Source of the DNA: Fodinibius saliphilus
GTDB lineage: Bacteria > Bacteroidota > Rhodothermia > Balneolales > Balneolaceae
Reading direction: 5' to 3'
NCBI RefSeq assembly: GCF_005869845.1
Contig: NZ_VAWF01000003.1
Location: 186,001 to 250,000, forward strand
Length of the DNA: 64,000 nucleotides
Every line of letters begins with the position of its first letter. Position 1 is the first letter of the stretch. The translations under genes were made by a program, and so were the position numbers. This document shows positions 1-9,586 of this stretch, in pieces. The notes below the pieces were generated by a model. The model made no database searches. It was not told where the DNA came from and saw nothing but the letters and a program-made list of their open reading frames with translations.

Positions 1-244
1 GTTTTTAAACTCGTCGGCCGCTAGATAGGACAGTCGAAAGCGTTCTTTGGTTCCACTCTCATAAGTAAGGCGAAGACTGAATTTTGTGAGGGTAATATTA
101 TCCAGCTTATTCCAATAAGTGTCAGCACTTCATCAAGGATTAGTTTATGGAGTTCAATGGCCAGTAAACCATACTACCAATGAATAGCATTCCTTTGGCG
201 AAGAGCATGCTCCTGGTATCGGTATCTGTTTCGTAGGTGGCCAT
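1..244 (-). pseudogene. Remnant of an unrecognised protein gene
   Basis: On the minus strand an ATG at 244 opens a short frame that stops at about 140. From about position 120 to the left edge a different frame continues for some 40 codons with protein-like composition (it includes the residues TKFSLRLTYESG and RFRLSYLAADEF). This looks like a gene broken by frameshift or deletion and cut by the window edge. I do not recognise the family. It could also be chance open frame. Confidence 0.25.
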
Positions 245-266
245 GTCCAAAAGAAATGGGATTAAA

Positions 267-304
267 AAAATAGCTCACCCCCGTTTAAAAGCATGAGCTA
301 TTTT
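267..304 (-). terminator. Rho-independent terminator of the S9 peptidase gene
   Basis: Perfect 11-bp inverted repeat (267-277 with 294-304), followed on the minus strand by a run of seven T. It lies 26 bases after the stop of the S9 peptidase gene. Confidence 0.8.
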
Positions 305-329
305 AAAAGAATAATTTAGGGATAAATAT

Positions 330-3062
330 CTACTTGGCTCCGTTGTCTTTCATGGCCGGGCGTTGCAAGTATGGCAAGCCATCAGTAATCCACTCAGGAG
401 CTTCTTTACCTAAGAGATAATGCTCATGCCATTGGAAAGCACGGTTGGCATAGTCGATCTGGTTTTCTTCGCGAGCCAGCCCGTGGTTTTCTCCTTCATA
501 TACCAGCATTACAAAGGGGTTTTGCATACGGCGCATCGTGTTGTACAGTTCAACACCTTGATTAAAGTCCACAGCACCATCTTGGGTTCCAAATTCTACC
601 AAGAGTGGAGTACTTACCCCCTCCATTTGGAAGATAGGAGAGTTTTCTACAAAGTTATCCCAATCTTTCCACCATGGATCAGGAAAACGACCCTGACTAA
701 CTTCAAATATATTAGCATCGGGCGTACCGGAATTCCAATACACCGAATTATACATGCTGATCATATTGGTAAGAGGGGCCCCTGCAACAGCTGAATTAAA
801 CAAGTTTGTTTGCGTTATGATAAAAGTTGTTTGATACGCTCCCCATGAGTGACCGGTTAATCCAATTTGGTCTTTGTTAACCATTCCGGTATCAATCATT
901 TTTTCTACTGCCGGTACTACGCTTTCAACTGCGGATATTCCGGGATTACTTAATTCGTAGGTGATATCCGGTTGGAAAACGAAATATCCTTCCGAAGAAA
1001 AGCGCCTAAAGTTATACGGATTTCTCTTCGTAGGAATGCTATACTGATGGGTTGTCTGTGATCGCTCTTCATAAATATAAGTGATCATCGGGTATTTTTT
1101 GTCAGGATCATAGTTGGCAGGGTAGAGAAGCCGGCCCTCTAACTGCTCACCGTTTGCATTGGTAAAAGTGACAACCTCATCATCAGCCCAGTAATAGTTA
1201 TCTTGTTGGGGATTGGTGTATGTCAAGGCTACCGGGTCAGCAAAGTCGTAGTCAACATGGAAGAAATCAGGAGAATCGGTAGCCGATTGTACCTGGTATA
1301 TATAATGTTCGGTAGAATCTGCTTTAGTAAGGCGGTTATACATTTTAGGTTCATAAACCAGGGTATGTGTTTGTCCGGCTTTACTAGTACGAGCATAGCC
1401 CCGATCTTTACTTTCATCTCCATACATAGAGAAATAGATGGTTTCGTCTTTGGCAATGCCTTTATTGTCGTAGTCGAATCGTACTTGTCGATAGCGAATT
1501 TTATCTTGAGTGCCTGACGTCAGCTTTTCTGTCTTACTTCCATCAGCCCAAATTTTGTATGCGTCATACTGGTCATAGACAATGAACCATCTGTCATCTT
1601 CGGCCCACTCTCCTCTGCCGAAAGGACGTCGGTTTTTACGCCCGTTAACATTAGTGAAGTTTTGAAAGCGGGTATTAATATTTTTGGTCAGATTTATATG
1701 TTTTCCTTTTTCAATATTGTAGACCCACCAGTTTTGATCTTTAAAATATTGTAGATATTTACCATCAGGTGAGTTTCTTATATATTCGTGCTTTTCAAGG
1801 ATTTTCTTGGATTCACCTGATGTTACATCAACCAGATATACATCTTTCCATTCCTCTTCAAAAGTGGGCTCATAGGGTTTAGGGTTATATCCCACCGCAT
1901 ATTGTTGGTTCCCGGTAAGGAATGTTTCTTCAAGCATTTCATTACCAATTTGCACAAAGGTGTTTTCATCTAAATGCCAGGCAGCAAGGTGATTCTCTTG
2001 TTTCATTTGCCCGACTAACACTTCTTGTTTTGCTTGAATGTTATCATCCTTCCAGTGCCACACTTCTACATTTGAGGGGTCCAGGTCACCTCCGCTATCT
2101 TTTTTCGTAGAGTCTGCCTTTGTCTCTTTTTCTTTTTTCTCCCATTCCATAATTCCAAAGAAAAGGGTTTTAGTATCTTCCGACCATTTTAGATTTCGAT
2201 AATCAACGATGCGATACTCATCAGGAAAATTATTTATGTTGTGATGGTTAAAAATATTTTTTTCTGGTGACTTATGGATATTCTTAAATGCTAATATTTG
2301 ATGTGTGATATTTTTGAAATCACTGTCTTCCTTTTCCTTAAGGAAAGCCAAAGCTGTTCCATCTTCACTCCATTCCAGGCTCTTGTATGTGGTAGTATCG
2401 CTGTCTAGTACAGTAATTCGTCCTGTAGAAAGATCATACAAATGAGCACCATTACCGAGGGTGGTGTGAGCATCAAGAAGCACAGCCAGCTTGGTGCTCC
2501 CGTCATTAAAGGCATATTCCGATACATTCCCGATGAGTTGATTCGTTCCTTCCTGCAGGTTTCGGAGGATGAGATCTGTACCCTCTGCTTTTGACTGTTC
2601 GGCCTGGTACTTTTTCATCGCGAGGTAGTGCCCGTTATCGGAGAAAGTATAGCTTGAAATATTTTTAAACGTATCAACTTCAGTTGTGGACAGATTCATT
2701 AAACCCAGCTTAAGACGAACCTGTTTATCTTGTTTTTCGAGTTTCTCTTTTTTGTTTTCTGAGACTCCGATTTGAAACGCAGCCCACTGATTATCTTGAG
2801 AGAACTCGAGCCTTTCTGCATGCATATACTTATGGTCACCGGTAGAATCTGTGCCCACTTTTTTGATGGTAAGCCACCCATCTCCATCTACCAGGTTGAT
2901 ATTATAACCGAACCATTCTCCATTGGCCGATAATTCTGTAGATCTAATAGACTGCCACTGGTCATAATCATCGGGAGTGAGCTTTTGTTTTTGGGCAAAA
3001 AGAGAGCTTATAGTTAATAATGATAAAACAAGAGTAAAAGTAGAAAGCTTAATAAGCCGCAT
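330..3062 (-). CDS. Secreted S9 family (prolyl oligopeptidase-type) serine peptidase
   Basis: A secreted or periplasmic peptidase of about 910 residues. The open frame extends upstream to 3245, but the ATG at 3062 is preferred because it begins directly with a signal peptide (MRLIKLSTF... ending in LFAQ). The long N-terminal half has the low-complexity beta pattern of a propeller domain. The C-terminal 250 residues are an alpha/beta hydrolase with the nucleophile elbow GHSWGAY, a downstream Asp in the FGTQDGAV region and a His in the EGENHGL region, giving a Ser-Asp-His triad. Such enzymes trim short peptides after import into the periplasm. It stands alone between ftsZ and a remnant. Specificity (prolyl, dipeptidyl or acylaminoacyl) cannot be fixed from sequence. 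Confidence 0.88.
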   Translation of the reverse strand: MRLIKLSTFTLVLSLLTISSLFAQKQKLTPDDYDQWQSIRSTELSANGEWFGYNINLVDGDGWLTIKKVGTDSTGDHKYMHAERLEFSQDNQWAAFQIGVSENKKEKLEKQDKQVRLKLGLMNLSTTEVDTFKNISSYTFSDNGHYLAMKKYQAEQSKAEGTDLILRNLQEGTNQLIGNVSEYAFNDGSTKLAVLLDAHTTLGNGAHLYDLSTGRITVLDSDTTTYKSLEWSEDGTALAFLKEKEDSDFKNITHQILAFKNIHKSPEKNIFNHHNINNFPDEYRIVDYRNLKWSEDTKTLFFGIMEWEKKEKETKADSTKKDSGGDLDPSNVEVWHWKDDNIQAKQEVLVGQMKQENHLAAWHLDENTFVQIGNEMLEETFLTGNQQYAVGYNPKPYEPTFEEEWKDVYLVDVTSGESKKILEKHEYIRNSPDGKYLQYFKDQNWWVYNIEKGKHINLTKNINTRFQNFTNVNGRKNRRPFGRGEWAEDDRWFIVYDQYDAYKIWADGSKTEKLTSGTQDKIRYRQVRFDYDNKGIAKDETIYFSMYGDESKDRGYARTSKAGQTHTLVYEPKMYNRLTKADSTEHYIYQVQSATDSPDFFHVDYDFADPVALTYTNPQQDNYYWADDEVVTFTNANGEQLEGRLLYPANYDPDKKYPMITYIYEERSQTTHQYSIPTKRNPYNFRRFSSEGYFVFQPDITYELSNPGISAVESVVPAVEKMIDTGMVNKDQIGLTGHSWGAYQTTFIITQTNLFNSAVAGAPLTNMISMYNSVYWNSGTPDANIFEVSQGRFPDPWWKDWDNFVENSPIFQMEGVSTPLLVEFGTQDGAVDFNQGVELYNTMRRMQNPFVMLVYEGENHGLAREENQIDYANRAFQWHEHYLLGKEAPEWITDGLPYLQRPAMKDNGAK

Positions 3063-3185
3063 TGCGAAGCACATTTGTTGAAGATTGAACACACTGATTG
3101 TAACACTACAAAATTTGAGTGGGATGGGAAGATAGCTCTTAGAGTCCATTATCCGAAATACAAAAGTTAAAGGTGGCGGGAGATT

Positions 3186-3220
3186 ATAAAAAAGGAGTCC
3201 CCGGTCAGGAGACTCCTTCT
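3186..3220 (-). terminator. Terminator of the dcw operon, behind ftsZ
   Basis: 8-bp stem (3192-3199 with 3211-3218) followed on the minus strand by six T. It lies about 100 bases beyond the ftsZ stop and marks the end of the division cluster transcript. Confidence 0.8.
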
Positions 3221-3322
3221 GTATTATAGCAATCAAAATCCGCATAAACGCGGGAGTGATATCACTGATAAAATATCAGCATATCAACATACAGCAATGA
3301 ACGTAGGGTTCACTGATTTTCG

Positions 3323-4648
3323 TTAATCCATAATTTTGCGCAGAAACGCAGGTTGGTCAGAATCGGATTTATCAATTCGTTCCCTGCGATTGTTAAGCAA
3401 TTCGTCGCCCTGTTTCTGCTCGTCTTGCATCTGTTGTTCTTGTTCGTTCTCTTTTTCGTCACTTAGGGAACGGACATTTTTCAAACCACGTCTATGAAAT
3501 GCCGGTTGATCCATATGTTTGAGGTTTTTCTCCCCTTTATAAAATGGATCATTGGTAGCAGAATGTTTGGTTTGCCCGGTCATATCTTTGGCCGAAGGCA
3601 TTTCGAGATCGTTTGATTTCTGCTCGTTTCCGGATTTCGAGTTCGGGGCAACCCGGGCCTCATTATCACTTTCGGCCAGGTCGAATCCGGTAGCGATGAC
3701 GGTTACGCGTAGCTCGTCGTCAAAACTTTCGTCGAGTACTGTACCGAGTATGATTTCAGCATCTTCTCCGGCTTCTTGTTGAATGATGCTGGTTGCAGTG
3801 GTGGTTTCGCGCATTCCCAAGTTAGCACCAGATGAGATGTTGACCAGAACATTGCGTGCACCTCGAATACTCACCCCGTCGAGCAGCGGTGAGTTGATTG
3901 CTTCGCGGGCTGCAATTTCTGCACGGTCTTCGCCTGTAGAACTTGCTGATCCCATAATGGCAGCACCTCCATCAAGCATGGTGGTACGCACGTCAGCAAA
4001 GTCAAGGTTGATAAGACCGGGCATTAAGATCAGGTCTGAAATACCACGGGTGGCATTGTAGAGTACTTGGTTGGCCTGATCGAAAGCCTCAAGAAGAGTG
4101 GTGTCTTCATTGGCAATCTCCATCAATTGTTCGTTGGGGATTACAATAACTGTATCACTGTTTTTCTTGAGTTCGGTAATGCCTTCAAGGGCATATTTCA
4201 TCCGTTTGGGACCTTCGCAATCGAATGGGGTAGTGACGATGCCTACCGTCAGTATCCCCTTCCGTTTGGCAATACCTGAGACTACAGGGGCACCACCGGT
4301 ACCGGTACCGCCGCCCATTCCGGCGGTGACAAATACCATGTCGGCGCCTTCTATTGCTTCTTCAATTTCGTGTCGATTTTCTTCTACCGCTTCTCGACCA
4401 ATTTCGGGTCGAGCACCGGCTCCGAGTCCATTAGTGAGGTTAGCTCCCACCTGGATCGTGATATCGGCCATGCTATTCTTTAAGGCCTGAGCATCAGTAT
4501 TGAGTGCTATATACTCGACACTGGTCAAGCCTTTATGGATCATGTTGTTAACGGCATTACCGCCGCCGCCTCCAACACCCACGACTTTAATTTTCGCATT
4601 GTCTTGACCGTCGATGTCAAAACTAAAACGAGAGTTGAGGTTAGACAT
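3323..4648 (-). CDS. ftsZ: Cell division protein FtsZ
   Basis: Tubulin-like GTPase that polymerises into the cytokinetic Z ring. The N-terminal nucleotide-binding domain has VVGVGGGGGNAV near residue 22 and the tubulin signature GGGTGTG at about 112-118. The GTPase core ends near residue 330. It is followed by a Gln/Glu-rich linker and the conserved C-terminal peptide DQPAFLRKIMD, which binds FtsA and other membrane anchors. At 441 residues it is a little longer than typical because of the linker. The start is backed by a good ribosome binding site (AAGGAG, 8 bases upstream). It is the last gene of the dcw cluster, 67 bases after ftsA, and is followed by a strong terminator. Confidence 0.98.
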   Translation of the reverse strand: MSNLNSRFSFDIDGQDNAKIKVVGVGGGGGNAVNNMIHKGLTSVEYIALNTDAQALKNSMADITIQVGANLTNGLGAGARPEIGREAVEENRHEIEEAIEGADMVFVTAGMGGGTGTGGAPVVSGIAKRKGILTVGIVTTPFDCEGPKRMKYALEGITELKKNSDTVIVIPNEQLMEIANEDTTLLEAFDQANQVLYNATRGISDLILMPGLINLDFADVRTTMLDGGAAIMGSASSTGEDRAEIAAREAINSPLLDGVSIRGARNVLVNISSGANLGMRETTTATSIIQQEAGEDAEIILGTVLDESFDDELRVTVIATGFDLAESDNEARVAPNSKSGNEQKSNDLEMPSAKDMTGQTKHSATNDPFYKGEKNLKHMDQPAFHRRGLKNVRSLSDEKENEQEQQMQDEQKQGDELLNNRRERIDKSDSDQPAFLRKIMD

Positions 4649-4715
4649 AATAGTTACTCCTTGGTTTGATTGCTGTATGCTGTTTGTGTTACTGTTTGAT
4701 TGCTAGTGTTTATTG

Positions 4716-5981
4716 CTATAATTCCTTGAACCAGCTTTTCATACGATCAGCGATGCGATTCATCACTTTCTCGACGCTGGAACCTTGGGTTGATGAGGGC
4801 ACGATAGCCTGGTTTGCAGGACCGCTGCCCGTCTCAATGGCGTGCATCACTAAACCCACGCCGGTTGCATAAATTGGATTGTTAACTTCTTCAATGAGTC
4901 CGCCACTGAGTCCGAGCGGTTTGCCAATTTTGGCATCCATGCCAAGTACTTCGTTGGCAAGGGGACATACGTTTTTTATGAGTGAGCCTCCGCCGCTGAG
5001 CACCACTCCGGCACTCAGGTTGTCGGCATAGCCACTTCGTTTAACTTCAATGGCGACAATCTCCAGGATCTCTTCCATACGTGCCTGTATGATTTTTGCC
5101 AGAATACTTTTTGTAATTTCTTTGGGTGGACGCCCGGCTATACCGGGTACGGTAATGGCTTCATCTTCTTGGATCATATCTACATACGCTTCACCATGCT
5201 CGCGCTTCAGTTTTTCAGCTTGGTCATCCAGTACACTAAGTCCTACGCGGATGTCATCAGTGACTTTTTTACCTGCAATAGCGATAACTGCAGTATGGCG
5301 AATCGTGTTATCCTGGAAAATGGCTACATCAGTAGTACCGCCACCGATATCGACCAGTACCACACCGGCTTCTTTCTCTTCATCATCAAGTACGGAATAG
5401 GAAGAGGCCAGAGGCTCAAGAATAATATCGGCAACTTGGTATCCGGCGCGTTCAACACAGCGATAGATATTTTTTGCAGCTGATACGAGACCGGTAATAA
5501 TGTGGACTTCCGCTTCCATTCGCATACCACTCATACCCACGGGGTCGCTGATCCCATCTTGTCCATCAACGACAAACTCTTGTGGAATAACGTGGATAAT
5601 CTGCTGGTCGGTAGGCAGCATAATCTGCTGGCAATCTTCGAGCAGGCGTTCTACATCATCTACTGTAATTTCATTGTCACGGTTATTAATGGTGATCACC
5701 CCTTTGCTGCGCATACTGCGGATGTGATCGCCGGCAATGCCAACATTTACTGAGTTTACCTCGATTCCGGAAGCAAGCTGTGCCTGTTCCACAGCAGTTT
5801 GTATAGCATTCACGGTCTTGTCGATATTCACCACCACTCCACGATTTAAACCATCGCTTGGGGCTTTACCTACACCCAGGATATGAATCCGGTCCTGAGG
5901 ATCGATGGATGCAACAATAGCACAAACTTTGGTTGTGCCAATATCCAATCCGACGACAATTCGGTCTTTTTGTTCTTCCAT
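4716..5981 (-). CDS. ftsA: Cell division protein FtsA
   Basis: Actin-fold ATPase that anchors FtsZ filaments to the inner membrane. The N terminus has the phosphate-binding GLDIGTTKVCAIV motif. The SHS2/1C domain insertion and the second phosphate-binding segment (VLVDIGGGTTDVAIF) follow in the usual order. A C-terminal basic amphipathic stretch (RIADRMKSWFKEL) fits the membrane-targeting helix. The ATG at 5981 is chosen; a GTG four codons upstream (5993) is possible. It lies directly ahead of ftsZ. The interval to ftsQ holds a palindromic repeat, which is unusual for this operon. Confidence 0.97.
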   Translation of the reverse strand: MEEQKDRIVVGLDIGTTKVCAIVASIDPQDRIHILGVGKAPSDGLNRGVVVNIDKTVNAIQTAVEQAQLASGIEVNSVNVGIAGDHIRSMRSKGVITINNRDNEITVDDVERLLEDCQQIMLPTDQQIIHVIPQEFVVDGQDGISDPVGMSGMRMEAEVHIITGLVSAAKNIYRCVERAGYQVADIILEPLASSYSVLDDEEKEAGVVLVDIGGGTTDVAIFQDNTIRHTAVIAIAGKKVTDDIRVGLSVLDDQAEKLKREHGEAYVDMIQEDEAITVPGIAGRPPKEITKSILAKIIQARMEEILEIVAIEVKRSGYADNLSAGVVLSGGGSLIKNVCPLANEVLGMDAKIGKPLGLSGGLIEEVNNPIYATGVGLVMHAIETGSGPANQAIVPSSTQGSSVEKVMNRIADRMKSWFKEL

Positions 5982-6017
5982 AATACTATCCACGTACTGT
6001 TATATGATTTATTTTCA

Positions 6018-6093
6018 TCATGTCATGCTGAGTTTATTTCAGCATCTATCAGCAGGATCTTTGAGATCCTGAAACAATTCCAGGATGACATGT
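6018..6093. repeat. REP-like palindromic repeat between ftsQ and ftsA
   Basis: A long imperfect inverted repeat of about 29 bases per arm. The outer 8 bases (CATGTCAT/ATGACATG) are perfect, and the inner modules TTTCAGCATCT and AGATCCTGAAA mirror each other. Its modules recur at 8354-8405. This resembles the interspersed palindromes of Bacteroidota-type genomes. In the transcript it would fold into a large hairpin between ftsQ and ftsA. Confidence 0.65.
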
Positions 6094-6108
6094 TTGTTAT
6101 TATTATAT

Positions 6109-6861
6109 TTATGTTCCTTTTTCTCGGGTTACAATTTGTCCTTGAAAGCGCAGATCAACCGAACGCATTGCTTCAATTCCTTTTTGTTTGATAACCTTGC
6201 CATAGAATGCTTCCCAGTTTTGTAACCGGTTTGCATAATCACCTTTGCCAAAAATTAGTTTTACACCATTTTGATTTGTCAGTGCAATAATGCCGTCTTT
6301 ATTAGTCCAGGCAACTTCACTAATAGTAGCATTACTGACCTTTTTTCTATGAACGGTTGTTAAAAAGTGAGAGGCATATCTAAATGCATCGCTGCTGAGT
6401 GTATCCCCCAAAGGGGTTGCTTTAAATCCATAAAGAATGGGCACATCAACGCTTTTGCCCAATACTTTCGGGAGACGAACTCCCTCTTGGTCTACATATA
6501 CTTTTTTACTTCCATCAGCGATCAGCGCTATAGGTTGTCGCTCAGTAATCTGCACCATGAGGTTGCCATTGGGTTCCACACTGATATTTGCTCTGTCGAC
6601 GTAGGCCAGTTTTTCAAATTGGCGTATTATATCCGCATAATTAATACTATCCGGATTCACACCAGTAGGCACTTCTACCTGTTGCAACTCTTCAGCCGTA
6701 GTAAAGTAATTGCCTTCAAAGCGAACTTGCTGCACGGTCATATTAGCGCTCCAATATAGGCCACCAACGATAGCAATGCCCAGAACCAATATAGCTCCGG
6801 CTACCCATGGCAGTGGATTTTTACCGCTTTTTGATTTGTTATCTGTTTCCTTTTTCGTCAT
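6109..6861 (-). CDS. ftsQ: FtsQ/DivIB-type cell division protein
   Basis: Bitopic division protein that links FtsL (and FtsB) to the divisome. It has a short charged Lys-rich cytoplasmic tail, one membrane segment at about residues 17-38, then a POTRA-like region (QQVRFEGNYFTTAEEL...) and the FtsQ domain with RQPIALIADGSKKVYVDQEG. Length (250) and position between murC and ftsA match FtsQ. Sequence conservation in this family is low, so position is part of the evidence. Confidence 0.9.
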   Translation of the reverse strand: MTKKETDNKSKSGKNPLPWVAGAILVLGIAIVGGLYWSANMTVQQVRFEGNYFTTAEELQQVEVPTGVNPDSINYADIIRQFEKLAYVDRANISVEPNGNLMVQITERQPIALIADGSKKVYVDQEGVRLPKVLGKSVDVPILYGFKATPLGDTLSSDAFRYASHFLTTVHRKKVSNATISEVAWTNKDGIIALTNQNGVKLIFGKGDYANRLQNWEAFYGKVIKQKGIEAMRSVDLRFQGQIVTREKGT

Positions 6862-6894
6862 CAGTTATTTTAATTCAGATATATTACTGATTTA

Positions 6895-8322
6895 TTACTT
6901 CTTCAAAGTTGAAATTCCTGCTTCCAGTGCTTCTACAAACTGTTCGCTGTATTTATAAATATCACCGGCCCCCATCGTGATTATGACATCACCGGGTTCT
7001 ACAATCTCTTTGAGCTGTTTAGGAAGCTCAGCTTTATCTTCCACATAGTGTACCTTCCGGTGGCCATACTCTTTGGCAGCATCTGCAATAAGCTTGCCGT
7101 CTACCCCTTTTATGGGATCTTCACGCGATGGATAGACATCTGTAATTACGGAGACCTCCGCATCAAAGAATGAAAGTCCAAACTCTTCAAAGAGCTCTTG
7201 CGTACGTGAATACAAGTGAGGCTGAAAGACTGCCACAATACGGCGGTCTTTCCAGCCTTCGCGTGCGGCACTAAGTGTTGCCTGTACTTCGGTAGGATGG
7301 TGTGCATAATCATCAATAACGATCACATCATCCTTCTCTGCTTTAAGTTGAAAGCGTCGGAAAACGCCCTTAAAGCGTTCCAGGCCAGATTTTATTTGTT
7401 TAAAGTCAATATCCAGTTCCAAGCCTACAGCAACAGCAGCTAAGGCATTTTTCACATTATGTTCGCCCGGAGCATTGAGCTTTATTTCCCCCAGCTTTTC
7501 TCCCTCATCAATCACAGTGAAGGTGCTGGTAAAGTGATCGATTTCAATGTCGATTGCCCGGATTTCTGCCTGCGGTGTTAAACCGTAGGTGATAGTTCTT
7601 CGTTCTAATTTCGGAATGATACTCCGTACATTGGGGTCATCTAGGCATAAAGCTACAGCGCCGTAAAAAGGAACTTTGTTAGCAAACTCAATGAAGGCTT
7701 CTTTTACATCGTCCAGGTTATCATAAATATCCAGATGTTCGGCTTCGATATTGGTGATGACACCCAGCGAAGGAGTGAGTCGTAAAAAAGTACGATCAAA
7801 CTCATCAGCTTCTACGACAATAATATCACCTTTACCAACAACGGCATTGGTTTCAGAAAAGCTGTGCACTTTGCCACCTACCATGATTGTAGGATCAAAA
7901 CTACCATCCTGTATTACATGACCAATCATAGTTGTGGTAGTAGTTTTCCCATGGGTGCCCGCTACGCCCACGCCATACTTCATTCGCATAAGTTCAGCCA
8001 GCATTTCGGCTCGCTTAATAACGGGGATACCTTGTTCTAGGGCCGCTTTTGTTTCAATATTTTCTTCTGCTTTTACGGCACTGGTATAAACGACGACATC
8101 GCAGCCTTCAATATTTTTTTCATCATGGCCAATAGCGATATTAGCTCCAAGTTTCTGGAGTCGTTCAATGGTTTCGCCCATACTGGCATCTGAGCCGGAT
8201 ACGATATATCCCTTTTGCAGTAGGATTTCGGCCATGCCGCTCATACCGATACCGCCAATACCTACCATGTGAATATGGCGAGTTCGTCCGAATATAGGCT
8301 GTGTTTGTATTTGCTTGCTCAT
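6895..8322 (-). CDS. murC: UDP-N-acetylmuramate--L-alanine ligase MurC
   Basis: Cytoplasmic Mur ligase that adds the first residue, L-Ala, to UDP-MurNAc using ATP. The N-terminal Rossmann domain has HMVGIGGIGMSGMAEIL. The ATP-binding P-loop is GTHGKTTTTTM near residue 118, and the central and C-terminal domains have the usual DDYAHHPTE and FQPHLYSRT motifs. Length (475) is typical. It sits 34 bases before ftsQ and about 100 bases after murG, with a palindromic repeat in that gap. Confidence 0.97.
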   Translation of the reverse strand: MSKQIQTQPIFGRTRHIHMVGIGGIGMSGMAEILLQKGYIVSGSDASMGETIERLQKLGANIAIGHDEKNIEGCDVVVYTSAVKAEENIETKAALEQGIPVIKRAEMLAELMRMKYGVGVAGTHGKTTTTTMIGHVIQDGSFDPTIMVGGKVHSFSETNAVVGKGDIIVVEADEFDRTFLRLTPSLGVITNIEAEHLDIYDNLDDVKEAFIEFANKVPFYGAVALCLDDPNVRSIIPKLERRTITYGLTPQAEIRAIDIEIDHFTSTFTVIDEGEKLGEIKLNAPGEHNVKNALAAVAVGLELDIDFKQIKSGLERFKGVFRRFQLKAEKDDVIVIDDYAHHPTEVQATLSAAREGWKDRRIVAVFQPHLYSRTQELFEEFGLSFFDAEVSVITDVYPSREDPIKGVDGKLIADAAKEYGHRKVHYVEDKAELPKQLKEIVEPGDVIITMGAGDIYKYSEQFVEALEAGISTLKK

Positions 8323-8353
8323 TAAGCTTATTTGCTTTTATCAGTCTATCATG

Positions 8354-8405
8354 AAAACTACTTTCAGCATCTCCTGTTTTGCAGAGATCCTGAAAAAAGT
8401 TCAGG
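8354..8405. repeat. Degenerate REP-like palindrome between murG and murC
   Basis: Contains TTTCAGCATCTCC and GAGATCCTGAAAAAAGTTCAGGAT, the same modules as the repeat at 6018-6093 but with eroded outer ends. It can fold into a hairpin in the dcw transcript. Confidence 0.55.
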
Positions 8406-8419
8406 ATTATATTTTTAGT

Positions 8420-9586
8420 TTATGGGTTATGTTGTTTTGCTAATTCGAAAACTTTATTAGCGATAGTTTTTGCAGCTTCTGGTCGTGCTAGGCTTTTTGC
8501 TGCATTGTTCATCTGTTTCAGTTTGTTTTTGTCGTGAATAACTTTTCCAATAAGGGATGGTAGCATATCCTTTAACTCATTATCAGGAGCCATTTTTGCT
8601 GCTCCTTCTTGTACCATTGATTGTGCATTTTTTGTTTGGTGATCTCCTGCTACATTGGGGGAGGGCACAAGTATGCTTGCATTTCCTGTAAGGGCTAACT
8701 CTGCACATGAAAGAGCACCGGCACGACTGACAACAATATCCGCTACTTCATAAGCTGCAGGCATATCGTGTATAAAATCTTTGAGTAACAGCTGATCATA
8801 TGCTTGTGGTCTGATATCGCTTCGTAGCTGATCATAATATCGTTTGCCGCACTGCCAGATAATCTGTAACCCCATTTCATCATGAAGCTTCTCAATATTA
8901 TGAAGCATCGCTTCATTAATGCTTTTTGCACCGCCGCTACCGCCTAACACCAAAAGCGTCTTTTTGTTCTGGCTAAATCCAAAGTTTTTGTAGGCCTGTT
9001 GTTGGTCAATAGCTGTAAGTGACTTTCGCGTGGGATTACCGGCAAGCTTCGTTTTTTCAATAGGGAAGTAATGGTCCGCTTCTTTAAAGGCTGTAAAAAT
9101 ATATTCGGCATTTTTACCCAAGATCCGGTTGGTTACTCCCGGGTAGCTATTTTGTTCTTGTACAACCAGTGGAATACCTTTTTGGGTGGCTACCCAACCA
9201 ATGGGGCCGGCAGCATAACCGCCACAAGAGATTACGACATCAGGTTTGAAACGGTTTAGAATTCGCAGGCTCTGTACCAAGCTTGTGACTAATTTTACAG
9301 GGAAAATTAAGTTTTTGACAGTGAGACGGCGGTGGAACCCGCTGATCCAAATACTGGTAATATTGTAACCGGCCTTTGGCACGGTTTCCCATTCCATATG
9401 GTCTTTAGTGCCAACAAAAAGGATATCGGTATCATCATAGGTCTCCCGCAACGCATCGGCAATAGCGATGGCCGGGTAGACGTGCCCTCCAGTACCTCCG
9501 GCTGCTATGAGCACTTTTACTTCGCTCATAGCAGCGGAGACTGGTCCGCCTTGTGATGATATGTTCTTTGCTGCAGCGCTATGCAT
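8420..9586 (-). CDS. murG: MurG, lipid II synthase (GlcNAc transferase)
   Basis: GT28 glycosyltransferase that transfers GlcNAc from UDP-GlcNAc to lipid I at the inner face of the membrane. Glycine-rich loops are visible in both Rossmann domains: IAAGGTGGHVYPA in the N domain and LVLGGSGGAKSINEA in the C domain. The donor-binding segment ending in SRAGALSCAEL is also present. The ATG at 9586 overlaps the ftsW stop, which suggests translational coupling. The ATG at 9529, just before KVLIAAGGTGG, would give the more usual N terminus. Confidence 0.96.
   Translation of the reverse strand: MHSAAAKNISSQGGPVSAAMSEVKVLIAAGGTGGHVYPAIAIADALRETYDDTDILFVGTKDHMEWETVPKAGYNITSIWISGFHRRLTVKNLIFPVKLVTSLVQSLRILNRFKPDVVISCGGYAAGPIGWVATQKGIPLVVQEQNSYPGVTNRILGKNAEYIFTAFKEADHYFPIEKTKLAGNPTRKSLTAIDQQQAYKNFGFSQNKKTLLVLGGSGGAKSINEAMLHNIEKLHDEMGLQIIWQCGKRYYDQLRSDIRPQAYDQLLLKDFIHDMPAAYEVADIVVSRAGALSCAELALTGNASILVPSPNVAGDHQTKNAQSMVQEGAAKMAPDNELKDMLPSLIGKVIHDKNKLKQMNNAAKSLARPEAAKTIANKVFELAKQHNP

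Noticed and set aside
3063-3245. N-terminal extension of the S9 peptidase
   Set aside because: The signal peptide starts at the ATG at 3062. The extension also crosses the ftsZ terminator.
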